Positions 9,331 through 17,427 of a DNA stretch of 64,000 nucleotides are shown here, piece after piece. The translations under genes and the position numbers were made by a program. The DNA comes from Ruoffia sp044336205 (GTDB lineage Bacteria; Bacillota; Bacilli; Lactobacillales; Aerococcaceae). The number at the start of each line of letters is the position of its first letter. Within the stretch, counting starts at the first letter, position 1. Location of the stretch: NCBI GenBank assembly GCA_044336205.1, contig CP172318.1:1922001-1986000 (forward strand), given 5' to 3'. Under the pieces are notes generated by a model. The model saw nothing but the letters and a program-made list of their open reading frames with translations, ran no database searches and had not been told where the DNA came from.

Positions 9331-9374
9331 AAAAACGACGAGAAAATTAGTTAATCTAATTTCTCGTCGTTTTT
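9331..9374. terminator. Bidirectional terminator at the upstream end of IS1182 copy 1
   Basis: AAAAACGACGAGAAAATTAG and its complement flank TTAA, with A-runs and T-runs on both sides. Its position between the IS edge and the transposase promoter would block transcription entering from the neighbouring gene. Present also in copy 2. Confidence 0.65.
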
Positions 9375-9422
9375 ATTTAGTGGCTTTTGTCCCAGCCTCA
9401 TTTAATAGTGTTTATTTCTGGA

Positions 9423-10583
9423 TTATTGAGCTGAGTCAGTTTCTTCTTCCTCTGCTACAGGTTCTTCTGTTGTTTCTTCTGTAGATTCCTCGGCAGGCTC
9501 TTCAGTGGTTTCTTCGACTGATTCACCTTCAGCTGGATTTTCATTAGATTCTTCGGCTGATTCCTCAGTCGTTGATTCTTCTGTAGTAGACTCTTCCGTT
9601 GAATCAAATGTTGGAGCACCTTCAGGCACTACAATATCAAAGACTTGTCCATGGTTTCTGAAGTTGAATTCCATAACGAATGATACGTTAAAGTCTTCTG
9701 GAATCCCTTCCATTGACTCACCCATATTCGCTGCAATTTTTTCCATATCAGCGTAGTCTAATCCAAAGTCCATCGACATATATGTCAGATAGTAATTTTC
9801 TTTAGAGTAGCGAATTTCAATGCTATTAATTAATTGGAAACCAACTTCTTTACTTGCTTCAAATGACTGATCAATTTGTTGAGTTAACTCGTCAATTTCT
9901 TCTTGTGTTAATTCTTCACCAGTTGCTGTAGCAGATGATTGAGCTTGTTCAAGGGCTTGATCAATACTTTCTTGTTTGATAGCTTCTAGGTCCACTTGAC
10001 TTTCTACATCTGCCCAAAATTCATCTGGATTGATATCTTGTTTTAAGGTCATCACATAGTCAGTATCAGTTTCACTTAAATCAAAATACTTTTGAGTGAT
10101 TGCAGGATCATTTAAAGTCTCTGCTTGTTCCGTAGTTTGAGCCATAATCTCTTCGAATTGTGCTGCAATTTGTTCTTCTTGAGCTGAGATATCTTCAACT
10201 GTCCAAGATGAACCATCGAATAAGTATGCTACACCATCAAGTACAGTTACTTGCCCACCAAAGTTAATTGGTGAAGTTGTTTCGTTTCCTTCAGCATCTG
10301 AAGTAATCATTTCACCTGTCAAATCTGCTGACGCATCAAGTGCGAAACGCTCTTCAGTATTATAACGGAAGTCTGTCGTTAACGTTGCATCCAACATGTT
10401 TTGTGCGGCAACTGTAATTGTACCGTCACCTTCCATAGAAACTAGTTCTTGATTCACTGCATTAATTTGCGTTAATACTTCATCCCAATTTGTATCTTGA
10501 GCCGATACAGTAGGAAGAACCATTGTAAATGCGACCGACGCCGTTGCCAACATACTTGTTAGTCGTTTAATCGTTTTTTTCAT
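9423..10583 (-). CDS. Secreted acidic protein with C-terminal Thr/Glu/Ser-rich tail, DUF6612-like
   Basis: A 386-residue exported protein. The signal peptide is MKKTIKRLTSMLATASVAFT through VSA-QD, with no lipobox. The middle (about 35-320) alternates amphipathic strands and helices like lipoprotein carrier folds (DUF6612/LppX-like); this is a fold-level guess. The last 60 residues repeat TTEES/EESTEE units and are strongly acidic. A GTG three codons earlier is possible, but its spacing to AAAGGA is too short. It may share a broad class with the secreted protein at 54307-55443. Its substrate or partner is unknown. Confidence 0.65.
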   Translation of the reverse strand: MKKTIKRLTSMLATASVAFTMVLPTVSAQDTNWDEVLTQINAVNQELVSMEGDGTITVAAQNMLDATLTTDFRYNTEERFALDASADLTGEMITSDAEGNETTSPINFGGQVTVLDGVAYLFDGSSWTVEDISAQEEQIAAQFEEIMAQTTEQAETLNDPAITQKYFDLSETDTDYVMTLKQDINPDEFWADVESQVDLEAIKQESIDQALEQAQSSATATGEELTQEEIDELTQQIDQSFEASKEVGFQLINSIEIRYSKENYYLTYMSMDFGLDYADMEKIAANMGESMEGIPEDFNVSFVMEFNFRNHGQVFDIVVPEGAPTFDSTEESTTEESTTEESAEESNENPAEGESVEETTEEPAEESTEETTEEPVAEEEETDSAQ

Positions 10584-11062
10584 TTTTTTCACAATCCTTT
10601 CTATGAATTTATTATACTATTTAAAGAATAATTATCCAAACGATAACAATCGCCGTATTTTATCACGTTTTATTGAACTATAAGTATTCCGTCAATTTAA
10701 TATTAAAATTATTTTTTCACAAGTGAATCTCAATAAATTATAAAACTTAAACTTTGATAACTAAACAATTCATCAAAAATAAATAACTAAGGCTGCATAC
10801 TCTAATAACAACTTGTCCATATAAAATTCATATAATTATTTTAGTGCAAAATTCCTATTTTATTTACTTTATTCCTAATGAATACTTTAATTGAAAACAA
10901 CAACTTGATTAGACCAGGTCTAACTAAAAACTTTTATCCAACGATTTGATTGAATACTAATGCTTCTTATTGATTTGCCATATGTATGAGCATTAATGTT
11001 GACTTAATATTCACAAATACTAAATTATACTTGATACAACAATTATAGAAAGAGTGAATTGG
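10584..11062. other. AT-rich intergenic region, no gene seen
   Basis: About 480 bases of very AT-rich sequence between the secreted protein gene and the oppA relic. I see no open frame with a ribosome binding site, no RNA gene and no strong hairpin. It probably contains the promoter of the gene at 9423-10583 and decayed sequence belonging to the relic. Confidence 0.5.
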
Positions 11063-11490
11063 ATGAATAGAAAGAAAAGCATCGTCTTTTTTAGTTTGTG
11101 CACTAACCATTAGTAGTTTTACCCCTCCTGCCGTTTCTTTTGTTTAAGATGCCTAAGAAGTAACCTTTCTGCAAACTAAACATTAAGTATCGCAACTAAT
11201 GGAGAACTTTCTACTTTAGACAGCGCCCTTTACAATAATATATCGACTTCAGGCATGATTGCTCAATTAACAAAGAAGTATACCGCATCACTAGCAGAAA
11301 TGAAGTTGAACCTGGTCAATCTGAAAACGTCTATATTAGTGATGACGGCCCAGTTTATACTTTCACACTTCGAGATAGTTTAACATAGAGTAATGGTGAT
11401 TCAGTCACTGCTTATGGTTTCGTATATAGTTACCAACGTTTGTTGATCCGAACTTTGGTTCTGTTCCAGCTACAACTGTCGAATTCGGCG
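11063..11490 (+). pseudogene. oppA: Remnant of an oligopeptide ABC transporter substrate-binding protein (OppA-like)
   Basis: Starting from ATGAATAGAAAG at 11063, pieces of an OppA-like protein can be read across frames: a signal peptide, then GELSTLDSALYNN, ISTSGMIAQ, NEVEPGQSENVYISDDGPVYTFTLRDS, SNGDSVTAYGFVYSYQR and finally PATTVEF near 11490. Several frameshifts and in-frame stops interrupt it and the C-terminal three quarters are missing. OppA binds oligopeptides for import; this copy is dead. No permease genes are nearby. Confidence 0.8.
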
Positions 11491-11641
11491 CAGTATGTAC
11501 CGAAAATATTGTGTCATCTTTACATTCCTTTCTAAGGTAATCTAGATTTTTATTAAAACAAAAGTTGAGCAAGTTTTTCATCTATTTTATCGAACTTTCA
11601 CTTTACCGTTAGTGTTATAGACTTTTAAATAACATATATAC

Positions 11642-11674
11642 AAAAAAACTGGAACGATCTATTTCCAGTTTTTA
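11642..11674 (-). terminator. Intrinsic terminator after the phosphoglycosyl transferase gene
   Basis: On the minus strand AACTGGAA, loop ATAGATCG, TTCCAGTT and a run of T follow the stop codon at 11681. Confidence 0.8.
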
Positions 11675-11680
11675 GACTAC

Positions 11681-13084
11681 TTATTTAATTATTATGATTG
11701 TTTTGGCAAAGTCTTCCCATTCATCCTTATTCGCCTCAATCGGCTCATCACTATCTACACCCCGCGAGCTAACTTTATCGAATAGAATTTTCACAGTCTG
11801 GAATAATAATTTGATGTCAAAAGGAATTGAGTAGTTCTTTATGTATAACAAATCAAAATTAAGCTTGCTGTTAAAGTCTGTACTATACTTCCCATATACT
11901 TGCGCGTATCCAGTAATACCAGCCCGTACATGGTGTCTTAAAGAATAATATGGGTTCTGTTCCTTGAATTGTTCCACGAAGAAAGGACGTTCTGGTCTAG
12001 GACCGACAAGTGACATATCTCCTTTTAGAACATTTAATAATTGAGGTAACTCATCAATACGTGTACTACGAATGAACTTTCCAACTTTGGTCACCCGACT
12101 ATCATTCTTTGAGGCTAGTACCGGACCAGATTCCGATTCGGCTGATTCAGACATTGATCGGAACTTAAGAATATTAAAGGATTTCTCACCCTTAGTAATA
12201 CGCTCTTGCTTATAAAAAACAGGTCCAGGAGAGTCAACCTTAATTGCAATCGCAGCTCCTAGCATAATAGGTGCTGTTACCACCGTTAACACTAGTGAAA
12301 CAATAATATCAATACTTCGTTTAAGCATATCTGCTTCAGCAGGAATCTCAAAGTTAGATACTTCAATAATACTTTCGTCTTCGAAGTTCATTATATTTGG
12401 ATTTACCATCATAAGATTCTCAAACTGAGTACTAATGAATAGTTTTTTCTTACTTCGCATTAAATATTCATAAATATCCAATCGTTGTTCTTCTGGTATA
12501 TATCCTGTTAGGTAAACAATATCTACATAATCGATGAGTTCTTGGATATTCTCCAAATAATTTGATAAGACAACGTGAGTGACTTGATGTCGTTTATTCT
12601 TCATTAGAGAGAAGTTTCTAACTGCTTCAAGCACACGACTCTCTTCCCCTACCACTAGAATCTTTTTCTGTCCCCTTAACTGCATATATAGGAAATATAC
12701 AATTAGGTTGAAAAGAAACAGAACAATGGTTCCCACAAAGAAGTTGACTAAAAGAACTGATCTAGGAAAAGTTAGCCAACTCCCTGCAAATGTCAATGCC
12801 ATAATATAAATATTAAGGACTAATTGACTCAACATGGTTAGGTAAAAAATATCTAAAACACTTTTGTTGTAGAACACGTACGTTCCAAAAAGGATATTAA
12901 TAATAACATAACCCAAAAAAATCCAAATATAACTCTCTTCGAAAGCACTAAAATTCCTAGCTGGTATGTCGCCTAAGAATTTAATATAAAAAGATAGGTA
13001 TATACACCCTATTGCCACTACAGAACCCAAAATAACAGTTCCAAAACGTAACAAGTTATTCCATTCATAACGGTGATTATTCAC
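11681..13084 (-). CDS. Polyprenyl glycosylphosphotransferase (initiating sugar transferase)
   Basis: A 467-residue WbaP/CpsE-type enzyme that loads a sugar-1-phosphate onto undecaprenyl phosphate to begin an exopolysaccharide or glycan repeat. The N-terminus has about four membrane helices (10-135), followed by a nucleotide-binding-like soluble part (KKILVVGEESRVLEAVRN, about 140), and the catalytic PGT domain from about 255: KRSIDIIVSLVLTVVTAPIM, SPGPVFYKQERITKGEKSFNILKFRSM, RIDELPQLLNVLKGDMSLVGPRPE. Start is GTG at 13084 with AAAGGAAG upstream. It is not inside a polysaccharide cluster here. Confidence 0.9.
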   Translation of the reverse strand: MNNHRYEWNNLLRFGTVILGSVVAIGCIYLSFYIKFLGDIPARNFSAFEESYIWIFLGYVIINILFGTYVFYNKSVLDIFYLTMLSQLVLNIYIMALTFAGSWLTFPRSVLLVNFFVGTIVLFLFNLIVYFLYMQLRGQKKILVVGEESRVLEAVRNFSLMKNKRHQVTHVVLSNYLENIQELIDYVDIVYLTGYIPEEQRLDIYEYLMRSKKKLFISTQFENLMMVNPNIMNFEDESIIEVSNFEIPAEADMLKRSIDIIVSLVLTVVTAPIMLGAAIAIKVDSPGPVFYKQERITKGEKSFNILKFRSMSESAESESGPVLASKNDSRVTKVGKFIRSTRIDELPQLLNVLKGDMSLVGPRPERPFFVEQFKEQNPYYSLRHHVRAGITGYAQVYGKYSTDFNSKLNFDLLYIKNYSIPFDIKLLFQTVKILFDKVSSRGVDSDEPIEANKDEWEDFAKTIIIIK

Positions 13085-13374
13085 GCAATAACTTCCTTTC
13101 TCTATGTTTAATTTAAATGTTACTTATTTTTATACCATTCTAATAATATACAACATGAGATGAATTATCAAAGTATTATTGCATATCTTTAACTATCAAT
13201 CAATAGAATGACTCGATAATGTTTGTAAACAATCTATTTTACAAGGATAGAGCTCGCGAGAATGAGTTCTCAATTGGTTGGTTAGCTAAATAAAAAACTT
13301 TATTATAGTTTATATTACGAACTGACACTTATCATACTCCGATCCTTTCTGGACTTAAAGTATTTGAAGTCAAG
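13085..13374. other. Intergenic region, no gene seen
   Basis: About 290 AT-rich bases between the phosphoglycosyl transferase start and the prs terminator. I see no convincing open frame or RNA. It should carry the promoter for the gene at 11681-13084. Confidence 0.45.
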
Positions 13375-13403
13375 AAAACCCTGAGTCGAGAACTCAGGGT
13401 TTT
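13375..13403. terminator. Terminator downstream of prs
   Basis: AAAACCCTGAG and CTCAGGGTTTT form a perfect 11-bp stem with a seven-base loop and T-runs in both directions. It lies 45 bases after the prs stop. Confidence 0.85.
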
Positions 13404-13448
13404 ATACTATAATCAAAGTTTGATTTTTTGAAGCATTTTTTAGCTTTT

Positions 13449-14432
13449 TTAATCAATTATTTTAAATTTTTCTTCGAATAATGGGCTAACAGAACGGTTT
13501 TCATGAATACGTTTAATTGCTTCACCTACTAATTGCGAAACAGTTACAGATTCAATTTTATCAATATTCTTGTTTTCAGGCAGTGCAATTGTATCAGTAA
13601 TGATTACTTTCTTGATTGGTGATGCTTCTAATCTGTCTATCGCTGGTCCTGAAAGAACTGGGTGAGTACAACATGCGTAGATTGCTTTAGCACCTTTCTT
13701 CATTAAAGCTTCAGATGCTAGAGTAATCGTACCTGCTGTATCAATCATATCATCGATAATAATACATGTTTTTCCTTCAACTTCTCCTACGATATTCATA
13801 ATCTCAGCCACATTCGCTTTTGGACGACGCTTATCAATGATTGCTATAGGTGATTTTAAGAACTCTGCTAACTTACGTGCTCGTGTTACTCCACCATGAT
13901 CAGGTGAGACAACAACGATGTCATCGCCTTCAAGTCCTTTGTCGATGAAGTAATTAGCTAAGAGGGGCGCACCTAATAGGTGATCCATCGGAATATCAAA
14001 GAACCCTTGGATTTGAGCAGCGTGTAAGTCTAATGTTACTAGACGGTCTGCACCAGCTTGAACAATCATATTCGCAACTAACTTTGCGGTAATCGGTTCA
14101 CGTGGTTGTGCTTTGCGGTCTTGACGTGCATACCCATAGTAAGGCAATACAATATTGATTGTCTTAGCACTTGCTCGGCGTAATGCATCAATAGTAATTA
14201 ACAATTCCATTAAATGATCGTTAACAGGAAACGATGTTGACTGCACTAAGTACACATGGTCACCACGAATACTTTCGTCTATATTCACCTTAATCTCTCC
14301 GTCAGCGAATTGTGAAATATTCATTTTCCCTAATTTTACACCAACTTCACTTGCAATTTTTTCAGCTAAGGGAACATTTGAACTTAAGGCAAATATTTTT
14401 AGCTTTGAATCCGTATATGGTTTCTCTATCAT
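13449..14432 (-). CDS. prs: Ribose-phosphate pyrophosphokinase (PRPP synthetase)
   Basis: Makes PRPP from ribose-5-phosphate and ATP for purine, pyrimidine, NAD, His and Trp synthesis. The 327-residue class I enzyme shows SQFADGEIKVNIDESIRGDHVYLVQST, the ATP-site PYYGYARQDRKAQPREPITAKLVANM, the flexible-loop region and the PRPP motif CIIIDDMIDTAGTI. The frame is open further upstream, but GGGAGGACTAAG places the start at ATG 14432, one base after the glmU stop. The glmU-prs order is the usual Gram-positive arrangement. Confidence 0.97.
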   Translation of the reverse strand: MIEKPYTDSKLKIFALSSNVPLAEKIASEVGVKLGKMNISQFADGEIKVNIDESIRGDHVYLVQSTSFPVNDHLMELLITIDALRRASAKTINIVLPYYGYARQDRKAQPREPITAKLVANMIVQAGADRLVTLDLHAAQIQGFFDIPMDHLLGAPLLANYFIDKGLEGDDIVVVSPDHGGVTRARKLAEFLKSPIAIIDKRRPKANVAEIMNIVGEVEGKTCIIIDDMIDTAGTITLASEALMKKGAKAIYACCTHPVLSGPAIDRLEASPIKKVIITDTIALPENKNIDKIESVTVSQLVGEAIKRIHENRSVSPLFEEKFKIID

Positions 14433-14433
14433 C

Positions 14434-15819
14434 TTAGTCCTCCCGATTTTGTTTTTCTTTGAAACGTGTCCAATATTTTTCTTTAGTTTTTTGACGTGAT
14501 CTTGCAATACCTAATCCTTCGCTTGGGATATCTTTGGTTACAGTTGATCCTGCCGCAACAATCGAACGGTCCCCTAAGGTCACCGGTGAAATAATATTTG
14601 AACCTGATCCTATGAACACTTCATTTCCAACTATTGAGCGAAACTTGTTCTTACCATCATAATTAACAAAGATTGTTCCACAACCGACATTTACATCCTC
14701 ACCAATATCTGCATCGCCAATATAAGTTAAGTGTCCTGACTTCGAATTCGCACCGACTGTACTATTCTTCACTTCAACAAAGTTACCAATGTGAGCTCCT
14801 TCTTTAAGCACTGACTTAGGACGAAGGTGTGCGAAAGGACCAACAGTCACAGACTCTTCAATCACTGAGCTCTCAATAACAGATTGGCGTATCTCTACAT
14901 GGTCAGCAATTGTTGAAGAAACTATCTCACTATTAGAGCCAACAAAAACTTTCGAACCAATGACTGTCTTACCTTTTATAGAAACACCAGACTCAATAAT
15001 TGTGTCTCGACCAATTTCTACATCCACTTCAATATAAGTGTTTTGAGCATTGATGAAGGTAACACCATTTCTCATATGTTCTTCATTAATACGTTTAGTC
15101 ATCAAGCGTGTGGCTTCAGATAAAGCTACACGATCATTTACTCCGATAGCTTCATCAAAATTCTCCATAGTGTAAGCCTTAACGATATCTCCAGATTCTT
15201 TCAAGATACTAATAACATCTGGAAGATAATACTCACCTTGAGCGTTATCATTCCCTACTTGATCAAGTGCATTATAAAGAGCTTTATTATTGAATACATA
15301 AGTTCCTGTATTAATTTCTGTAATAGCTCTTTCTTCAATTGTAGCATCTTTTTGCTCTACAATACGAGCTACTTCACCGTCGCCATATCTAACAACACGT
15401 CCATAACCCGTTGGATTGTCGGCAATTGCTGTCAGGATAGTCCCTTTAGCGCCTGAATCTTCATGATATTCAAACAACTGGCTTAACGTTTCCTTAGAGA
15501 ATAGAGGAGTATCTCCACAGATTACAAGAGTGTTCCCATCTTCGTTCTTGAGTAATTCTTTAGCTTGTAGAACTGCATGACCTGTTCCTAATTGTTCTTC
15601 TTGTAATGCATACTCTGATTGATCGCCAAGCACCTCACGAACTGTCTGTGCACCATGACCTACAATTGTAACAATGCGTTCTACACCACTCTCTTTCACA
15701 GCGCGTAGCACATGCTCAACCATTGAAATCCCATTAATAGGATGCAACACCTTGTACAAGTCGGATTTCATACGTGTACCTTTACCTGCTGCTAAGATGA
15801 CAGCGAGTCGCTTCTCCAT
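14434..15819 (-). CDS. glmU: Bifunctional UDP-GlcNAc pyrophosphorylase / GlcN-1-P acetyltransferase
   Basis: Produces UDP-GlcNAc for peptidoglycan and teichoic acids. The 461-residue protein has the uridylyltransferase domain (LAAGKGTRMKSDLYKVLHP at the N-terminus, GDTPLF, GYGRVVR) up to about 230 and a left-handed beta-helix acetyltransferase domain of hexapeptide repeats from about 255 (IGRDTIIESGVSIKG; KSGHLTYIGDADIGEDVNVG; GSGSNIISPVTLGD). The start is ATG 15819 with AGGAGTG upstream; a longer frame starts 22 codons earlier but covers the promoter. It is followed at once by prs. Confidence 0.97.
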   Translation of the reverse strand: MEKRLAVILAAGKGTRMKSDLYKVLHPINGISMVEHVLRAVKESGVERIVTIVGHGAQTVREVLGDQSEYALQEEQLGTGHAVLQAKELLKNEDGNTLVICGDTPLFSKETLSQLFEYHEDSGAKGTILTAIADNPTGYGRVVRYGDGEVARIVEQKDATIEERAITEINTGTYVFNNKALYNALDQVGNDNAQGEYYLPDVISILKESGDIVKAYTMENFDEAIGVNDRVALSEATRLMTKRINEEHMRNGVTFINAQNTYIEVDVEIGRDTIIESGVSIKGKTVIGSKVFVGSNSEIVSSTIADHVEIRQSVIESSVIEESVTVGPFAHLRPKSVLKEGAHIGNFVEVKNSTVGANSKSGHLTYIGDADIGEDVNVGCGTIFVNYDGKNKFRSIVGNEVFIGSGSNIISPVTLGDRSIVAAGSTVTKDIPSEGLGIARSRQKTKEKYWTRFKEKQNRED

Positions 15820-15855
15820 ATAAACACTCCTAACTAAACATTTTTTCTCGTTCTC

Positions 15856-15884
15856 ATTATAACGATTATACGGAAAGATATCCA
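15856..15884 (-). promoter_or_regulatory. Sigma-A promoter of glmU-prs
   Basis: Minus-strand TGGATA (15879-15884), 17-base spacer, TATAAT (15856-15861). Transcription would start about 30 bases before the glmU ATG. Confidence 0.6.
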
Positions 15885-15938
15885 TAGTTTAATTAGCTAT
15901 ATGTTAAGTATACAATCGGTCAATTGGCGAAAACACAA

Positions 15939-15995
15939 CAAAAAGAGCTTATATTCCTACTTATAATTAATATAAGTTCTTGAATAAGAGCTCTT
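15939..15995 (-). terminator. Terminator after purR
   Basis: On the minus strand AAGAGCTCTTATTC pairs with GAATATAAGCTCTT (one bulge) and is followed by a T-run. It lies 40 bases beyond the purR stop. Confidence 0.7.
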
Positions 15996-16035
15996 CAATA
16001 ATTAGGATCATTGCTTATATCTTATAGAATAACTG

Positions 16036-16893
16036 TTAATTAAAATCAACTTCATTAAAGAGACTACCGGCTTGTACATCCAGTTCATAGCGACGCTCAT
16101 CTTTATTATATACTAATTGCAAACTAACAAGCGAATCGATAGGTAGTTTTAGGGCTTCTGTCTCACGAGAGCTATTCTCACCTAATACAGCAATACCTAC
16201 CGGTGTACACTCGAACTCTTCTAGTAATGAAATCATACCTTGAGCTGTCCCACCATTTCTTAGGAAATCATCCACAATCAGAACGCGTTGGTGTGTCTTT
16301 AAACTATTCTTCTCTAACTCCATTTTTCTAACTGTTTGCATTGAACCAGCCACATAATTCACTGAGATGGTCGGACCAATCGCATCGGTAGAATCACGAC
16401 GAGCAGTTACATAAGGAACGTTTAAATATCTGGCGACAATTGTGGCAAGTCCAATCCCTTTTGATTCAACCGTCATGACCGCATCAATGTCTTTATGAAC
16501 AAAGTGTGAGGCAATCAATCTACCGACTTTACTTAACATGAAAGAATCTTGTAGGATGTCACTCGTGTAGATGTAATTTCCTTGTAGGATTCGTTTACCA
16601 TTTGTAAATTTTTCAATTAATGTATTCAACAACTCTTTTTGTTCTTCCATAGGAACTTTAGGATAGAAGATAATCCCACCATTTGCTCCCGGGAAAGTTT
16701 TGACTTCTCCTAAACCGTTCATATCAAAGACTTGACGAACAAAATCAATATCCTCACTAATGGAAGATTTGGCCGCGTTTAAGAAATCTACAAAGTACGA
16801 TAAATTTATTAATTGTCCTGGACGATCAACCAAATAATGGGAAATATATAACATACGGTGATTACGTTTGGGTTTAAAATTATTATTAATCAT
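16036..16893 (-). CDS. purR: Purine operon repressor PurR (Gram-positive type)
   Basis: A 285-residue DNA-binding regulator of purine genes that responds to PRPP. The N-terminal winged helix (about 10-80; HRMLYISHYLVDRPGQLINLSYF, KSSISEDIDFVRQVF, FPGANGGIIFYP) is joined to a phosphoribosyltransferase-like domain with VMTVESKGIGLATIVARYL and the PRPP-binding loop VLIVDDFLRNGGTA (about 205-218). It is encoded apart from the pur genes, upstream (in plus coordinates) of glmU-prs, a conserved neighbourhood in Bacilli where Prs makes its effector. Two PurBox-like sites lie upstream and suggest autoregulation. Confidence 0.95.
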   Translation of the reverse strand: MINNNFKPKRNHRMLYISHYLVDRPGQLINLSYFVDFLNAAKSSISEDIDFVRQVFDMNGLGEVKTFPGANGGIIFYPKVPMEEQKELLNTLIEKFTNGKRILQGNYIYTSDILQDSFMLSKVGRLIASHFVHKDIDAVMTVESKGIGLATIVARYLNVPYVTARRDSTDAIGPTISVNYVAGSMQTVRKMELEKNSLKTHQRVLIVDDFLRNGGTAQGMISLLEEFECTPVGIAVLGENSSRETEALKLPIDSLVSLQLVYNKDERRYELDVQAGSLFNEVDFN

Positions 16894-16956
16894 GTAAAGA
16901 TCACTCCTTCAGGACTATTGTAGCAAAACACAAACTTTTAATATATATACACCGAT

Positions 16957-16992
16957 ATTGTTCGCCTTTTATATCATTCAATGTTCGTATTA
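16957..16992 (-). promoter_or_regulatory. Two PurBox-like sites upstream of purR
   Basis: Minus-strand AATACGAACATT (16980-16992) and AAAGGCGAACAAT (16957-16969) resemble the PurR box AWWWCCGAACWWT, each with about one or two mismatches, core positions 23 bases apart and in the same orientation. They are 65-100 bases before the purR start. Confidence 0.45.
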
Positions 16993-16994
16993 TT

Positions 16995-17356
16995 TTATTT
17001 CATCGTCTTCAGCAAAGTTGTTTTTAAGTCTTGTTCAATTTTTTGAATTTCAATTTCTGCATTTTGACGAGCAGCTTTGGCATCTGCATGGATTTGCATT
17101 GATTCTTCAATCGTTGTAATTAAGTCGTCATTCACTTTTTTCAATGTTTCAATATCAATCGTACTGCGCTCAGCTTCCTTAGCAACTTCGATCGTATTTT
17201 GTTTAAGTCGCTCAGAGTTACGTTTCAATAATACATTTGTCGTATCTGAAACTTCTTTTTGCATTTGCAAGACTTGACCTTGCTTATTCAGTCCTAGGGC
17301 AATCACAACTTGAGATTTCCATAGTGGTATAGTGTTAAGGAAATTAATGAATTTGG
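16995..17356 (-). pseudogene. 5'-truncated TelA/YaaN (toxic anion resistance) family remnant
   Basis: The minus-strand frame reads KFINFLNTIPLWKSQVVIAL, GLNKQGQVLQMQKEVSDTT, then VAKEAERSTIDIETLKKV and KIEQDLKTTLL, which is the C-terminal third of TelA/YaaN proteins (normally near 380 residues). Upstream of about 17356 the frame meets a TAG and the sequence passes directly into the mtlD terminator, so the first two thirds are deleted. The longest open frame has no usable RBS. The family is associated with tellurite and cell-wall-antibiotic resistance. This copy is almost surely non-functional. Confidence 0.8.
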
Positions 17357-17379
17357 TCTATTTTTTTGATTTTCATAAT

Positions 17380-17420
17380 AAAAAAATAGTAAAGATTCCT
17401 TCGTCAAAATCTTTACTATT
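17380..17420 (-). terminator. Terminator of the mannitol operon
   Basis: Minus-strand AATAGTAAAGATT, loop TTGACGAAGG, AATCTTTACTATT, then seven T. It follows the mtlD stop by a few bases. Confidence 0.85.
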
Positions 17421-17427
17421 CTTTGAA

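Larger units (their letters stand above)
7645..9399 (-). mobile_element. IS1182-family insertion sequence, copy 1 (intact)
   Basis: A 1755-bp element bounded by a perfect 16-bp inverted repeat, GAGGCTGGGACAAAAG at 7645-7660 and its complement at 9384-9399. It holds one full-length transposase on the minus strand and terminators near both ends. No target duplication is visible (left flank CAAAAAT, right flank ATTTAAT), although the bases directly next to the repeat extend it as an AT pair. A second copy at 30110-31865 is 1 bp longer and otherwise looks the same, so both insertions are recent. Confidence 0.92.

Noticed and set aside
7640..9405. Target-site duplications around IS copy 1 (and copy 2)
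   Set aside because: Bases next to the 16-bp repeats do not match as direct repeats in either copy; the AT..AT beside copy 1 extends the inverted repeat instead.
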